DNA from: Rugosimonospora sp040255525
GTDB lineage: Bacteria; Actinomycetota; Actinomycetes; Mycobacteriales; Micromonosporaceae
Direction of reading: 5' to 3'
NCBI GenBank assembly: GCA_040255525.1
Contig: JBDZVD010000007.1
Coordinates: forward strand, 50,985 to 114,984
Length of the DNA stretch: 64,000 bases
Part shown: positions 32,696 through 40,702 of the stretch, piece after piece
Layout of the letters: every line of letters starts with the position of its first letter
Numbering within the stretch: the stretch's first letter is position 1
Notes under the pieces: generated by a model
The model's input: the letters and a program-made list of their open reading frames with translations, nothing else
Database searches by the model: none
Told to the model about the DNA's origin: nothing
Program-made: the position numbers and the translations under genes

Positions 32696-33018
32696 CCCTT
32701 GAAGAACGCTCGGTCGGCCGGGACACCATGCCAGCCAGTCCCGGACCGGTTGGCCGGGACGCCTCGCCCGTCGGCGCCGGGGGCGGTGCGGCGTTCCTCG
32801 GCGCTGCCGGCGACCGGATGACCCTGACGCTCAACGGCGAACCGATCGAGCTGGCCGCCGGCACCACCGTCGCCGACCTCGTCGCCACCTGGGCGCCGTC
32901 CGTGCGCGGGGTGGCCGCCGCCGTCGACGGGGCGGTCGTGCCGCGCGGCGCCTGGGGCCGGACCGTGCTGCGCGACGGCCAGCGGGTCGAATTGCTCACC
33001 GCCGTACAGGGAGGCTGA
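32692..33018 (+). CDS. thiS: Sulfur carrier protein ThiS with unusual N-terminal extension
   Basis: The last 66 residues are a normal ThiS (MTLTLNGEPIELAAGTTVAD … LLTAVQGG) ending in the Gly-Gly that is thiocarboxylated. The frame, however, starts at an ATG overlapping the thiO stop (ATGA) with GGAGG 7 nt upstream, adding 42 Gly/Ala/Ser-rich residues. An internal ATG at 32818 would give the standard length but has no ribosome site. The longer form is listed because the translation signals support it. It donates sulfur to ThiG, the next gene. Confidence 0.85.
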   Translation: MTLEERSVGRDTMPASPGPVGRDASPVGAGGGAAFLGAAGDRMTLTLNGEPIELAAGTTVADLVATWAPSVRGVAAAVDGAVVPRGAWGRTVLRDGQRVELLTAVQGG

Positions 33019-33019
33019 C

Positions 33020-33790
33020 GTGGACGATCCGCTGGTCATCGCCGGGCAGGAGCTTTCGTCCCGGCTCATCCTCGGTACCGGAGGCGCGCCCAGCCCCCAG
33101 GTGCTCGACGCGGCGATCGCGGCCTCCGGTACCGCGATGTCCACGGTCGCCATGCGCCGCGTCGACCCGGGTACCGCCGGGTCGGTGCTGGACGTGCTGC
33201 TCGGGCGCGGGGTGCGGGTGCTGCCGAACACGGCGGGCTGCCGCACCGCGCGGGAGGCGCTGCTGACCGCGCAGCTGGGCCGGGAGGCGCTGGAGACCGA
33301 CTGGGTGAAGCTGGAGGTCGTCGCGGACGACGAAACCCTGCTGCCCGACCCGGCCGAGCTGCTGGACGCGACCGAGAAGCTGGTCGCCGACGGGTTCACC
33401 GTGCTGGTCTACACCAACGACGACCCGATCCTGGCCCGGCGCCTGCAGCAGCTCGGCTGCGCGGCCGTGATGCCGCTGGGCGCTCCGATCGGCACCGGGC
33501 TGGGCGTCCTGAACCCGCACAACATCGAACTGATCGTCGCCGAGGCGACGGTGCCGGTCGTGCTCGATGCCGGCGTCGGCACCGCGTCCGATGCCGCGCT
33601 CGCCATGGAGCTGGGCTGCGACGCGGTGCTGCTCGCCTCGGCGGTGACCCGGGCGCAGGATCCGGCCCTCATGGCGGCCGCGATGGCCGCCGCGGTGACC
33701 GCCGGCCGGCTGGCGTACCGGGCCGGTCGCATCCCGCGCCGGGTACACGCCCGGGCGTCCTCGCCCACCCGGGGCATGGCCGTGCTGTAG
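33020..33790 (+). CDS. thiG: Thiazole synthase
   Basis: The 256-residue TIM-barrel protein has LIIAGQELSSRLILGTGG-like opening (VIAGQELSSRLILGTGGAPS), PNTAGCRTAREAL, WVKLEVVADDETLLPD with the Schiff-base Lys, VLVYTNDDPILAR, LGAPIGTGLGVLNPHNI and PVVLDAGVGTASDAALAMEL. This is the complete ThiG signature. It forms the thiazole ring from DXP, the ThiO product and ThiS-thiocarboxylate. The GTG start is 1 bp after the thiS stop, with AGGGAGG just upstream. Confidence 0.96.
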   Translation: MDDPLVIAGQELSSRLILGTGGAPSPQVLDAAIAASGTAMSTVAMRRVDPGTAGSVLDVLLGRGVRVLPNTAGCRTAREALLTAQLGREALETDWVKLEVVADDETLLPDPAELLDATEKLVADGFTVLVYTNDDPILARRLQQLGCAAVMPLGAPIGTGLGVLNPHNIELIVAEATVPVVLDAGVGTASDAALAMELGCDAVLLASAVTRAQDPALMAAAMAAAVTAGRLAYRAGRIPRRVHARASSPTRGMAVL

Positions 33791-33810
33791 CCCCGGACCA
33801 GTCCAGCACA

Positions 33811-33897
33811 CCGCGGGAGCTCGGAGAACCGGGCTGAGAGGGCGGCTGACGCCGCCGACCGCCGAACCTGACCGGGTAATGCCGGCGTAGGGAGCGC
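33811..33897 (+). promoter_or_regulatory. Second TPP riboswitch, abutting the cytX start
   Basis: CTGAGA (33834–33839), CGAACCTGACCGGGTAATGC (33863–33882) and the closing GGCGTAGGGAGC follow the THI-element order. GGGAG at 33890–33894 is both the 3' edge of the aptamer and an ideally spaced Shine-Dalgarno site for the ATG at 33901. This suggests direct translational control. Confidence 0.9.
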
Positions 33898-33900
33898 AGC

Positions 33901-35283
33901 ATGAACCAGACCGTCCTGGACACCCCCGAGCCGGTGCGTACCGAGCCCGGCCTCACCCTCGCGGACCCACCGCCCCGCACGCTCGGCCTGCTGGACCAGG
34001 TCGCGCTGTGGGGCAACCTGGGCATGACGCTGCTCGGTCCGGTCAGCGCGCTGTTCGTGCTCATGCCGGCCGGCGTACCGCGGCTGTCGCTGGTCGCCGC
34101 GTTCACCGCGACCGTCGCCGGTACTTTCCTCGGCACCGTGCTGCTGGCGCTGGCCAGCTACGCCGGCGCACGGTCGGCGGCGCCCGCGATGGTGCTGCTG
34201 CGCGGCCTGTTCGGCGCCCGGCTGTCGTACCTGCCGACGGTGCTGAACCTGGTGCAGTGCCTGGGCTGGGCGGTCTTCGAGCTGGTCGTGATCTCGCAGG
34301 CGGCGCAGCGCCTGCTGCCCTGGCGGGTGCACTGGCCGTACGTCGTGCTGGCCGGGGTCGCGACCACGGCCATGGCGCTGCGGCCGCTCGGAGCGGTGCG
34401 GCTGCTGCGCCGGTACGCGCTGGTGGCCGTGGTGCTGGCCGTCGGGTACCTGATCGTCCAGGCCGCCCGGCACCCGTTGCCGTCGCTGACCCGCGGGTCC
34501 TGGTCGGGATTCTGGCCGGCCGCCGACGTGGCGATCGCCGTCGCGGTGTCCTGGATCCCGCTGGCCGCCGACTACTCCCGGCACGCCCGCACCCCGCGCG
34601 CGGCGTTGGTCGGGTCGCTGCTGGGCTACTCGGTCACCCAGATCGCCTGCTACAGCCTGGGCCTGCTGGCCTTCACCACGCTGGCCGCGGGCTCCGGCGA
34701 TCCGCAGGCGCAGCTGTTCGGCGCGTTCCTCGCGGTACCGCTGGGCTGGCTGGCCTTCGCCGTGCTGATCGCGCGGGAACTCGACGAATCGTTCACCAAC
34801 GTGTACTCGACCGTGGTGTCCCTCCAGAACCTGCGGCCGCTGACCGACCGGCGGGTACTGGCCGTCGCGATCGGTACCCTGGCCACCCTCGGCGCCCTGG
34901 TCCTGCGGATCGCCGCGTACCAGGACTTCCTGTACCTGCTCGGTTCGGTGTTCGTGCCGATGTTCGCGGTCTTCGCGGTGCACTACTTCGTGCTGCGCCG
35001 GCCGGAGCGCTGGGACTGTTCCGCGACCGCCGCGGCCCGGCCGGCGCTGCTCGTGCCGTGGCTGCTGGGCTTCGCCGCGTACCAGCTGGTCAACCCCGGG
35101 GCGATCGGGGGCTGGCAGCGATTCTGGAGCGCTGCCCAGTCGTGGCTGCGGCTGCACCCACCGTCCTGGGCGAGCGCGTCGCTGGCGTCGTTCGCCGTCG
35201 CCGCGGTGGCCACGCTGCTGCTCGCGGCCGGGGCCGCCGCGCTGCCCCGGCGCCGGCTGGCCAGCGGGACGGGCGCCGGGTGA
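33901..35283 (+). CDS. cytX: Putative hydroxymethylpyrimidine transporter (NCS1 family, CytX)
   Basis: The 460-residue membrane protein has about 12 hydrophobic helices. The opening LGLLDQVALWGNLGMTLLGP is the NCS1 signature, and WIPLAADYSRHARTP and FTNVYSTVVSLQNL are typical of cytosine/HMP permeases. The TPP riboswitch directly upstream and thiD directly downstream support import of the thiamin pyrimidine moiety. Its stop overlaps the thiD start by one base. Substrate specificity is inferred from context. Confidence 0.9.
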   Translation: MNQTVLDTPEPVRTEPGLTLADPPPRTLGLLDQVALWGNLGMTLLGPVSALFVLMPAGVPRLSLVAAFTATVAGTFLGTVLLALASYAGARSAAPAMVLLRGLFGARLSYLPTVLNLVQCLGWAVFELVVISQAAQRLLPWRVHWPYVVLAGVATTAMALRPLGAVRLLRRYALVAVVLAVGYLIVQAARHPLPSLTRGSWSGFWPAADVAIAVAVSWIPLAADYSRHARTPRAALVGSLLGYSVTQIACYSLGLLAFTTLAAGSGDPQAQLFGAFLAVPLGWLAFAVLIARELDESFTNVYSTVVSLQNLRPLTDRRVLAVAIGTLATLGALVLRIAAYQDFLYLLGSVFVPMFAVFAVHYFVLRRPERWDCSATAAARPALLVPWLLGFAAYQLVNPGAIGGWQRFWSAAQSWLRLHPPSWASASLASFAVAAVATLLLAAGAAALPRRRLASGTGAG

Positions 35284-36104
35284 TGGGCGGCTTTCCCGGA
35301 TCGGTGGCCAACCTCCTCACGATCGCCGGCAGCGACCCCAGCGGCGGCGCCGGGATCCAGGCCGACCTCAAGACGTTCTCCGCCCTGGGCGCCTACGGGA
35401 TGAGCGTGGTCACCGGGCTGACCGCGCAGAACACCCGGGGCGTGCGGGGCATCTGCCCGGTTCCGGCCGCGTTCGTCGCCGCCCAGCTCGACGCGGTCTT
35501 CGACGACGTGCGGGTGGACGCGGTGAAGATCGGCATGCTGGGCACCGCCGAGGTGATCCGGGCGGTGGCCGGGGTGCTGGCGGCACGCCGGCCGCCGTAC
35601 GTGGTGCTCGACCCGGTGATGGTGGCCAAGAGCGGGGACCGGCTGCTCGCCGCGGACGCGGTGCGCGAGCTGCGCGAGGTACTACTGCCCATGGCCGACC
35701 TGGTGACGCCGAACCTGCCCGAGGCGGCCGACCTGCTCGGGATACCCGAGGCGGTCGACGAGGACGGCATGCGCGAGCAGCTGGCGGAGCTGGTCCGGCT
35801 CGGCCCGGCGATCCTGCTCAAGGGCGGCCACCTTACCGGTCCGGAGTGCCCCGACCTGCTGGCGATGGACCCGGCCGGGGAACCGGTGCGGCTGACCGCT
35901 GCCCGGGTGCCCACCCGCAACACCCACGGCACCGGCTGCACGCTGTCCTCGGCTATCGCGGCGCTGCGCCCGCAGCGCCCCGGCTGGCCGGAGGCGGTCC
36001 GGGACGCCAAGCGGTACCTGAGCGCTGCGCTGGCCGCCGCCGACCGGCTGGACGTGGGCTCCGGCCACGGTCCGGTACACCACTTCCACCCGTGGTGGAC
36101 GTGA
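35283..36104 (+). CDS. thiD: Hydroxymethylpyrimidine/phosphomethylpyrimidine kinase
   Basis: The 273-residue ribokinase-fold enzyme shows LLTIAGSDPSGGAGIQADLK, FSALGAYGMSVVTGLTAQNT, VKIGMLG, VLDPVMVAKSGDRLL, PNLPEAADLLG, LLKGGHL and the catalytic NTHGTGCTLSSAIAA. It phosphorylates HMP twice to feed ThiE. Coupling to cytX makes an import–activation unit. No thiC or thiL is present in the window. It is the last gene before the bidirectional terminator. Confidence 0.95.
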   Translation: MGGFPGSVANLLTIAGSDPSGGAGIQADLKTFSALGAYGMSVVTGLTAQNTRGVRGICPVPAAFVAAQLDAVFDDVRVDAVKIGMLGTAEVIRAVAGVLAARRPPYVVLDPVMVAKSGDRLLAADAVRELREVLLPMADLVTPNLPEAADLLGIPEAVDEDGMREQLAELVRLGPAILLKGGHLTGPECPDLLAMDPAGEPVRLTAARVPTRNTHGTGCTLSSAIAALRPQRPGWPEAVRDAKRYLSAALAAADRLDVGSGHGPVHHFHPWWT

Positions 36105-36110
36105 GACGGA

Positions 36111-36142
36111 GTGCGCCCCGGCGACGATCCGCCGGGGCGCAC
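36111..36142. terminator. Perfect bidirectional hairpin terminator
   Basis: A 13-bp perfect inverted repeat (GTGCGCCCCGGCG, 36111–36123, with its complement at 36130–36142) has a 6-nt loop. It lies between the convergent thiD and discoidin-protein genes and can stop transcription from both sides. Confidence 0.88.
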
Positions 36143-36167
36143 GACTATCCACTATGGACGGCTCTGG

Positions 36168-38993
36168 TCACGGGTAGCTGACCACGTTCACCGGTACGGT
36201 GTCCGTGCCCTGGGCCGCGCCGCCGGTGCTGTTGATGACGTGGTCGATCGTGCCCTTCCCGCCGAGCGACACGGTGAGCAGGTCGTGGAACTTCACCCCG
36301 GAGTTGGTGGGCGCCTCGAATCCGTGATCGGCGTGGATCGAGGGATCGGCGGTGAAGTTACAGTAGCTGCCCAGGCCCCACGCTTCGTGCGAGGTGACGC
36401 TGTCGGCCACCTTGTACGCCGCGTACCCGTTGGCCCCGCTGCGCCAGGCGGACTGGCTCGGCGGGTCGTACGGCATCTCGTTCTGCAGGAAGATGGTCCG
36501 GCCGCCGTTGCCGTTCCAGAGCACCTCGTACTGCTGGTAGTGCTCGACGAACAGGCCGTACGCCATCACGTTGTTCCCGTTGACGATCAGTCCGGTCGCC
36601 GCCGGGTTGGTGGTCCAGCCGACCCCCGCGCCGTGGTCGGCCCGCCAGGCCCAGATGTGGTCGATGATGGTGTTGTTGCTGTTGACCACGAGGCTGTTCG
36701 TCGCCGAGCCCGGCCCCGCGCCACCGATACGGAAGAACACGTCCTGGACCGAGGTCGGGTTGCTCGCGTGGCTGGCGGTCGAGCCGTTCGGGCCCACCAC
36801 CAGCAGGTTCTGCGAGTTCACCGTGCCGGCGTCGAACAGCAGGCCGCCGAGCTTCACACCGTCCACATCGGACACATGCATCGCGTCGACCCCGTTGTCC
36901 GGGATGATGGTCGGGTACCCGATGCCGAGCACCACGGTGTTCGCCCGGGTCACGTTCAGCGTCTGGTTGACGTGGTAGATGCCCGGCGTGAACAGCAGGT
37001 TGAAGCCCTGGCTCAGCGCGTTGTTGATGGTCTGCGCGGTGTCACCCGACTTGACGACGTAGAACTGGCTCAGCGGGATCGACGAGCCGGGAGTGTTCCC
37101 GTTCGCCCACGTGACGCCCGACGAGTTGGTGCGCATCGACGGTACGAACACGTTGTAGGCACCGGCCGAGTTCAGGTACAGGTACGGCTTCTCCCGGGTC
37201 ACCGGGCTGGCCGCGATCGTCGTGTACGGCGGGTTCGGGAAGCTGGTGGCCGGCGCGCCCTGCACCCCGGAGAACACCATGTTCCACACGCCGTTGAGGT
37301 TCCCGCCGATCTGGCTGTCCCGGGTGAACCACTGCTGCTGCGAGTACGGCTGGAGCGTCCCGCTGACCCGGCTGTCGGCGATGTACCCGCCGCTGGCCCA
37401 CCCGTACCCGTTCGGGGCCAGGTTCAGGTCGCCGTGGATGTCCATCCGCCGGAACGGCGCGGCCTGCGCCACCGCCCAGCGGGTGAAGCCCGCGGACGGG
37501 TACACCGACAGGTTCTCGGCGGAGCGCCAGAAGTTCTGCGTGGCGTTGCCGCCGAACCAACCGGCGTCGACCGTGATGTCACCGTGGATCTGCACGTCGT
37601 CCGGGTTCTGGCCGAGGCCCATGATCGAGGTGTAGAAACCGATCTGGGCGTTGAAGCCGCTGTAGCTGCCCGGCTTGAACATCAGCGCGTAGCGCTGGGT
37701 GCCGAACTGGTTGCTCTCCTGCTGCTGGAACACGGTGTCGAGCTGGCTCTGGATGGTCGCGCCGGACATCGACGGGTCGAACACGATGACGTTCGGGCCC
37801 AGCGAGCCGCCGCCGGTGACCGGCGGGCCGGTCGGGCTGGTCGACGGCGTCGGCGTCGGCGACACGCTCGGCGATGGTGAGGTGCCGCCGCCACCGGTGC
37901 CGGTGAAGACCTGGAGCTCCCAGATCGAGTAGCCGTACTGGGTGGCCCGGGCGGTGCCGTACACCCGCAGGTACCGGCCGGTGCCGGTGACGTTGAGCGT
38001 CTGGGTGCCGCCGGTACCGGTGGTGGTGCTGTAGATGGAGGTCCAACTGGTGCCGTTGCCGGACGTCTGGATCTGGAACGACGTGCCGTACGCGGTCTCC
38101 CAGTTGATGACCACCCGGCAGATGCTGGTCGACGTGCCGAGGTCGACCTGCAGCCACTGGGGGTCGCTGAACGCGGAGGACCAGCGGGTGCCGGTGTTGC
38201 CGTCGACGGCTGCCGAGGCGGGGGTGCCGGTGTTCTCGGTGGACGAGGCGCTGGCGGGACGGTTCAGCGCCGCGTTGGTGGTGCCGCAGCCGGTGCCGGT
38301 GCCGGTGGAGCCGTAGATCTGGAATTCCCACAGGGAGTAGCCGTACTGGGTGGCGCGGGCGGTGCCGTACATGCGTACGTACCGGCCGGTGCCGGTGATG
38401 TTGAGGGTTTGGTTGCCGCCGGTGCCGGTGGTGGTGGTGTAGATCGTGGTCCAGTTGGTGGCGTCGGTGGAGGTCTGGATCTGGAAGGACGTGGCGTAGG
38501 CGGTCTCCCAGTTGAGGGTGACCTGGCAGACGCTGACGGTGGCGCCGAGGTCGACCCGCAGCCACTGGGGGTCGCTGAACGCGGAGGACCAGCGGGTGCC
38601 GGTGTTGCCGTCGACGGCTGCCGAGGCCGGGGTGCCGGCGTTCTCGGTGGACGAGGCGGTGGCTGGCCTGCCCTGCGACAGCAGGGTGTCCGCGGCCTGG
38701 GCCTGGCCGACCGCGAAGGCGGTGTAGCCGGCCAGCAGCGCCACCACGACCGCGATGAGCGCCGCGCCGCCCCAGGCCCGTCGGAGCGCAGCCGGAGCCG
38801 TTGTTTGGCGGAGGTGAGCACCGACACCTGCGGCGTCTCGGGGCGCAGCCGGAGCCGTTGTTTGGCGGAGGTGAGCACCGACACCTGCGGCGTCTCGGAG
38901 CGCAGCCGGAGCCGTTGGTTGGCGGAGGCGGGCGCCGAGCCCGGTGCGGGCTCTCCGGATCATTCGGTGGGGTGGGTGGGGGATCGGTGACAT
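36168..38993 (-). CDS. Secreted protein with two discoidin (F5/8-type) domains and a beta-helix C-terminus
   Basis: The 941-residue protein has a long N-terminal arm with 19-residue repeats (about 20–72). The export signal follows (LRRAWGGAALIAVVVALLAG, cleavage after QAQA near 100). Two discoidin-type carbohydrate-binding domains are next (RPATASSTENAGTPASAAVD … and RPASASSTENTGTPASAAVD …; WSSAFSDPQWL in both), then a Ser/Pro/Thr linker. The large C-terminal part (about 395–941) has FDPSMSGATIQSQLDTVF, MFKPGSYSGFN, INNALSQGFNLLFTPGIYHV and IIPDNGVDAMHVSDVDGV, which looks like a right-handed parallel beta-helix as in polysaccharide-active enzymes. ATG at 38993 has AGGAG 7 nt upstream. Substrate unknown. 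Confidence 0.8.
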   Translation of the reverse strand: MSPIPHPPHRMIRRARTGLGARLRQPTAPAALRDAAGVGAHLRQTTAPAAPRDAAGVGAHLRQTTAPAALRRAWGGAALIAVVVALLAGYTAFAVGQAQAADTLLSQGRPATASSTENAGTPASAAVDGNTGTRWSSAFSDPQWLRVDLGATVSVCQVTLNWETAYATSFQIQTSTDATNWTTIYTTTTGTGGNQTLNITGTGRYVRMYGTARATQYGYSLWEFQIYGSTGTGTGCGTTNAALNRPASASSTENTGTPASAAVDGNTGTRWSSAFSDPQWLQVDLGTSTSICRVVINWETAYGTSFQIQTSGNGTSWTSIYSTTTGTGGTQTLNVTGTGRYLRVYGTARATQYGYSIWELQVFTGTGGGGTSPSPSVSPTPTPSTSPTGPPVTGGGSLGPNVIVFDPSMSGATIQSQLDTVFQQQESNQFGTQRYALMFKPGSYSGFNAQIGFYTSIMGLGQNPDDVQIHGDITVDAGWFGGNATQNFWRSAENLSVYPSAGFTRWAVAQAAPFRRMDIHGDLNLAPNGYGWASGGYIADSRVSGTLQPYSQQQWFTRDSQIGGNLNGVWNMVFSGVQGAPATSFPNPPYTTIAASPVTREKPYLYLNSAGAYNVFVPSMRTNSSGVTWANGNTPGSSIPLSQFYVVKSGDTAQTINNALSQGFNLLFTPGIYHVNQTLNVTRANTVVLGIGYPTIIPDNGVDAMHVSDVDGVKLGGLLFDAGTVNSQNLLVVGPNGSTASHASNPTSVQDVFFRIGGAGPGSATNSLVVNSNNTIIDHIWAWRADHGAGVGWTTNPAATGLIVNGNNVMAYGLFVEHYQQYEVLWNGNGGRTIFLQNEMPYDPPSQSAWRSGANGYAAYKVADSVTSHEAWGLGSYCNFTADPSIHADHGFEAPTNSGVKFHDLLTVSLGGKGTIDHVINSTGGAAQGTDTVPVNVVSYP
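38781..38944. repeat. 57-bp tandem repeat in the 5' end of the discoidin gene
   Basis: Units start at 38781, 38838 and 38895 (last one partial), each beginning TCGG(A/G)GCGCAGCCGGAGCC. Being 57 bp, they keep frame and encode RDAAGVGAHLRQTTAPAA-type 19-residue repeats in front of the signal sequence. Confidence 0.9.
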
Positions 38994-39064
38994 GTGCGGC
39001 TCCTGACGTGGGACGGTGCATCAGGGTCGGTGTCGCGGCCGGGTGTGCCGGCGTGGCACCGAGT

Positions 39065-39080
39065 GAGAGAGCGCTCTCTC
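39065..39080. promoter_or_regulatory. 16-bp perfect palindrome, LacI-type operator candidate
   Basis: GAGAGAGCGCTCTCTC is a perfect 16-bp palindrome with the GAGCGCTC core of LacI-family (CebR-like) operators. It is 72 bp upstream of the discoidin/beta-helix gene and 363 bp from the PAP2 gene. The rest of the 449-bp gap (38994–39442) shows no other gene; an open frame across it toward PAP2 lacks family sequence. Confidence 0.5.
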
Positions 39081-39442
39081 GGAGAGAGAGCCTTATCGAA
39101 GTTCGTGGAATCGTCAAGACCGCCGTGCCCGGAAGATTCTCATGGCGGTGAATGTCCGGACGGCATCCGGCGGCGGCCGGCTCGGGTACCCCAGCCGCCC
39201 CACCCGGCCGGTACCCGGCGGCGCGGCACGGCCACAGCCCGGCGCGGGGCATCCGCGGCCCGGTCGGCCTGTCGCGTTTCGGCTCCCCCGGGACGGCGGG
39301 GCGGTACATTACCGGTTGGAGCCGGCGATCGGCGGTCTGTGCGGCCCGCGCGAACGGCCGCACAGCGACGTGCCGGGTTCGCCGGCAACGCGACGCGGAC
39401 TGTCGCGTTTGGATCGAGCGGGAGTCGGCTACGTTATTGCGC

Positions 39443-40360
39443 ATGCGTCGGTGGCCGCTCGGTCTGGTGCTGTGGTTGCTGCTACTGGCGGGCGCCGAGG
39501 TGGTTGCCTTCGTGGCGGTCTGCCGCTTCTTCGTTCAGACCAGGCACGGTCAACTGCTGGACACCGCGGCGCTGACCGGTAACCGGATCGGTCAGGCTCA
39601 TATCCGCAGCCTGGTGCTGACCGTGCTGGACACCATCACCGTGCTGTCCGTGGTGGTCGCGACCGCGGCGGTCGGCTTCATCGCGCTGATCCGGCGCCGG
39701 ATCGCGGTCGCCTTCGGCGTGGTCCTGCTCGTCGCGGGCGCCAACGCCACCTCGGAGCTTCTCAAGCGGTTCATCCCCCGACCGGAGCTGGGCGTCGACC
39801 TCCAGCGGGACGCGGTCGGCAACAGCCTGCCCAGCGGGCACACGACGATCGCCGCGTCCGTCGCGGTCGCGCTCGTGCTCGCGCTGCCCGCCGGGGTCCG
39901 CGGCATCGCCGCCATCCTCGGTGCCTTCGGGGCCGCGGTCGTCGGCGTCGCCACGCTGTCGGCTGGCTGGCACCGACCCAGCGACGCGGTGGCCGCGCTG
40001 CTCGTCGTCGGCGGATGGGCGAGTGCCGCCGGTGTGTTCATCGTGGTGGCCCAGCGCCGTCACGGCGATGTCGAATACGGGGCGGCGCACTGGCGCTCGG
40101 TGCTCGCGCTCGGCGCCGCGGGACTGGTGTTGCTGGTGGGCGCCGCGGTCACGCTCAAGCTCACCGACCAGCAGATCGCGACGCCCGCCGACCAGCTCAG
40201 CCGCGGCCGGCTGCTGGTCGCGTACGCGGGTGGCTCGATGGGCATCGCCGGCACGATGAGCGCCGTGATGGCCTCGGTGCTGGCGACCGTGCACCGGGTC
40301 GTGCCGCAGGCTCTCGCCCCGGTGAGCGAGGGCGAGAGCGCCGGAGTCGCCGAGCGCTGA
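39443..40360 (+). CDS. PAP2 family membrane phosphatase
   Basis: The 305-residue protein has about six to seven hydrophobic segments. The PAP2 phosphatase motifs are ELLKRFIPRPEL (motif C1-like), NSLPSGHTTIAASVAVAL (C2, with the catalytic His) and LSAGWHRPSDAVAALL (C3, with the nucleophile His). Such enzymes hydrolyse lipid phosphates, for example undecaprenyl pyrophosphate or phosphatidic acid, on the outer side of the membrane. The ATG at 39443 is chosen because hydrophobic family sequence begins there. C-terminal helices (about residues 195–285) extend beyond the core domain. Confidence 0.87.
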   Translation: MRRWPLGLVLWLLLLAGAEVVAFVAVCRFFVQTRHGQLLDTAALTGNRIGQAHIRSLVLTVLDTITVLSVVVATAAVGFIALIRRRIAVAFGVVLLVAGANATSELLKRFIPRPELGVDLQRDAVGNSLPSGHTTIAASVAVALVLALPAGVRGIAAILGAFGAAVVGVATLSAGWHRPSDAVAALLVVGGWASAAGVFIVVAQRRHGDVEYGAAHWRSVLALGAAGLVLLVGAAVTLKLTDQQIATPADQLSRGRLLVAYAGGSMGIAGTMSAVMASVLATVHRVVPQALAPVSEGESAGVAER

Positions 40361-40400
40361 TGCCGGCGTCGCCGGGTATCCGCTTCGGTACCGTGGGGGC

Positions 40401-40613
40401 GTGGTGAACAGGGACGTGACGGTCGAGGAGGACCCGATCCGGCTGGCGCAGCTCCTCAAGCTGGCCGGTGTGATCGGCACCGGCGGCGAGGCGAAGGTAC
40501 GCATCGCCGCCGGTGAGGTACGGGTCAACGGTGAGGTCGAGGTGCGTCGCGGACGGCAGCTGCGGCGCGGCGACGTGGTCGAGATCGACGACCAGCGGCT
40601 GCGCGTCCGCTGA
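40401..40613 (+). CDS. Small S4-domain RNA-binding protein
   Basis: The 70-residue protein is essentially one S4 domain: IRLAQLLKLAGVIGTGGEAK, then VRIAAGEVRVNGEVEVRRGR and LRRGDVVEIDDQRLRV. This matches the YaaA/YbcJ type of stand-alone S4 proteins that bind structured RNA, often ribosomal. GTG at 40401 or the adjacent GTG at 40404 are possible starts. It lies 40 bp after the PAP2 gene. Confidence 0.87.
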   Translation: MVNRDVTVEEDPIRLAQLLKLAGVIGTGGEAKVRIAAGEVRVNGEVEVRRGRQLRRGDVVEIDDQRLRVR

Positions 40614-40660
40614 CTCGCACGCGGTGTTCCGCCCAACTGCCCGCCGCTGTTGCCCGCTCC

Positions 40661-40680
40661 GGCGGCCGGAAATGGCCGCC
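40661..40680. terminator. Short hairpin between convergent genes
   Basis: GGCGGCC (40661–40667) pairs with GGCCGCC (40674–40680) around a 6-nt loop, between the convergent S4 gene and the Ala/Thr-rich gene. Confidence 0.5.
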
Positions 40681-40702
40681 CGGCAAGGGAAATTGCTTCC
40701 GG

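Noticed and set aside
33409..35157. Minus-strand frame opposite cytX
   Set aside because: Shadow of a transmembrane gene; His/Gln/Arg-rich and without motifs.
39152..39442. 97-residue extension of the PAP2 protein
   Set aside because: It is a low-complexity Arg/Ala/Gly sequence over a gap that contains a regulatory palindrome; family sequence begins at 39443.
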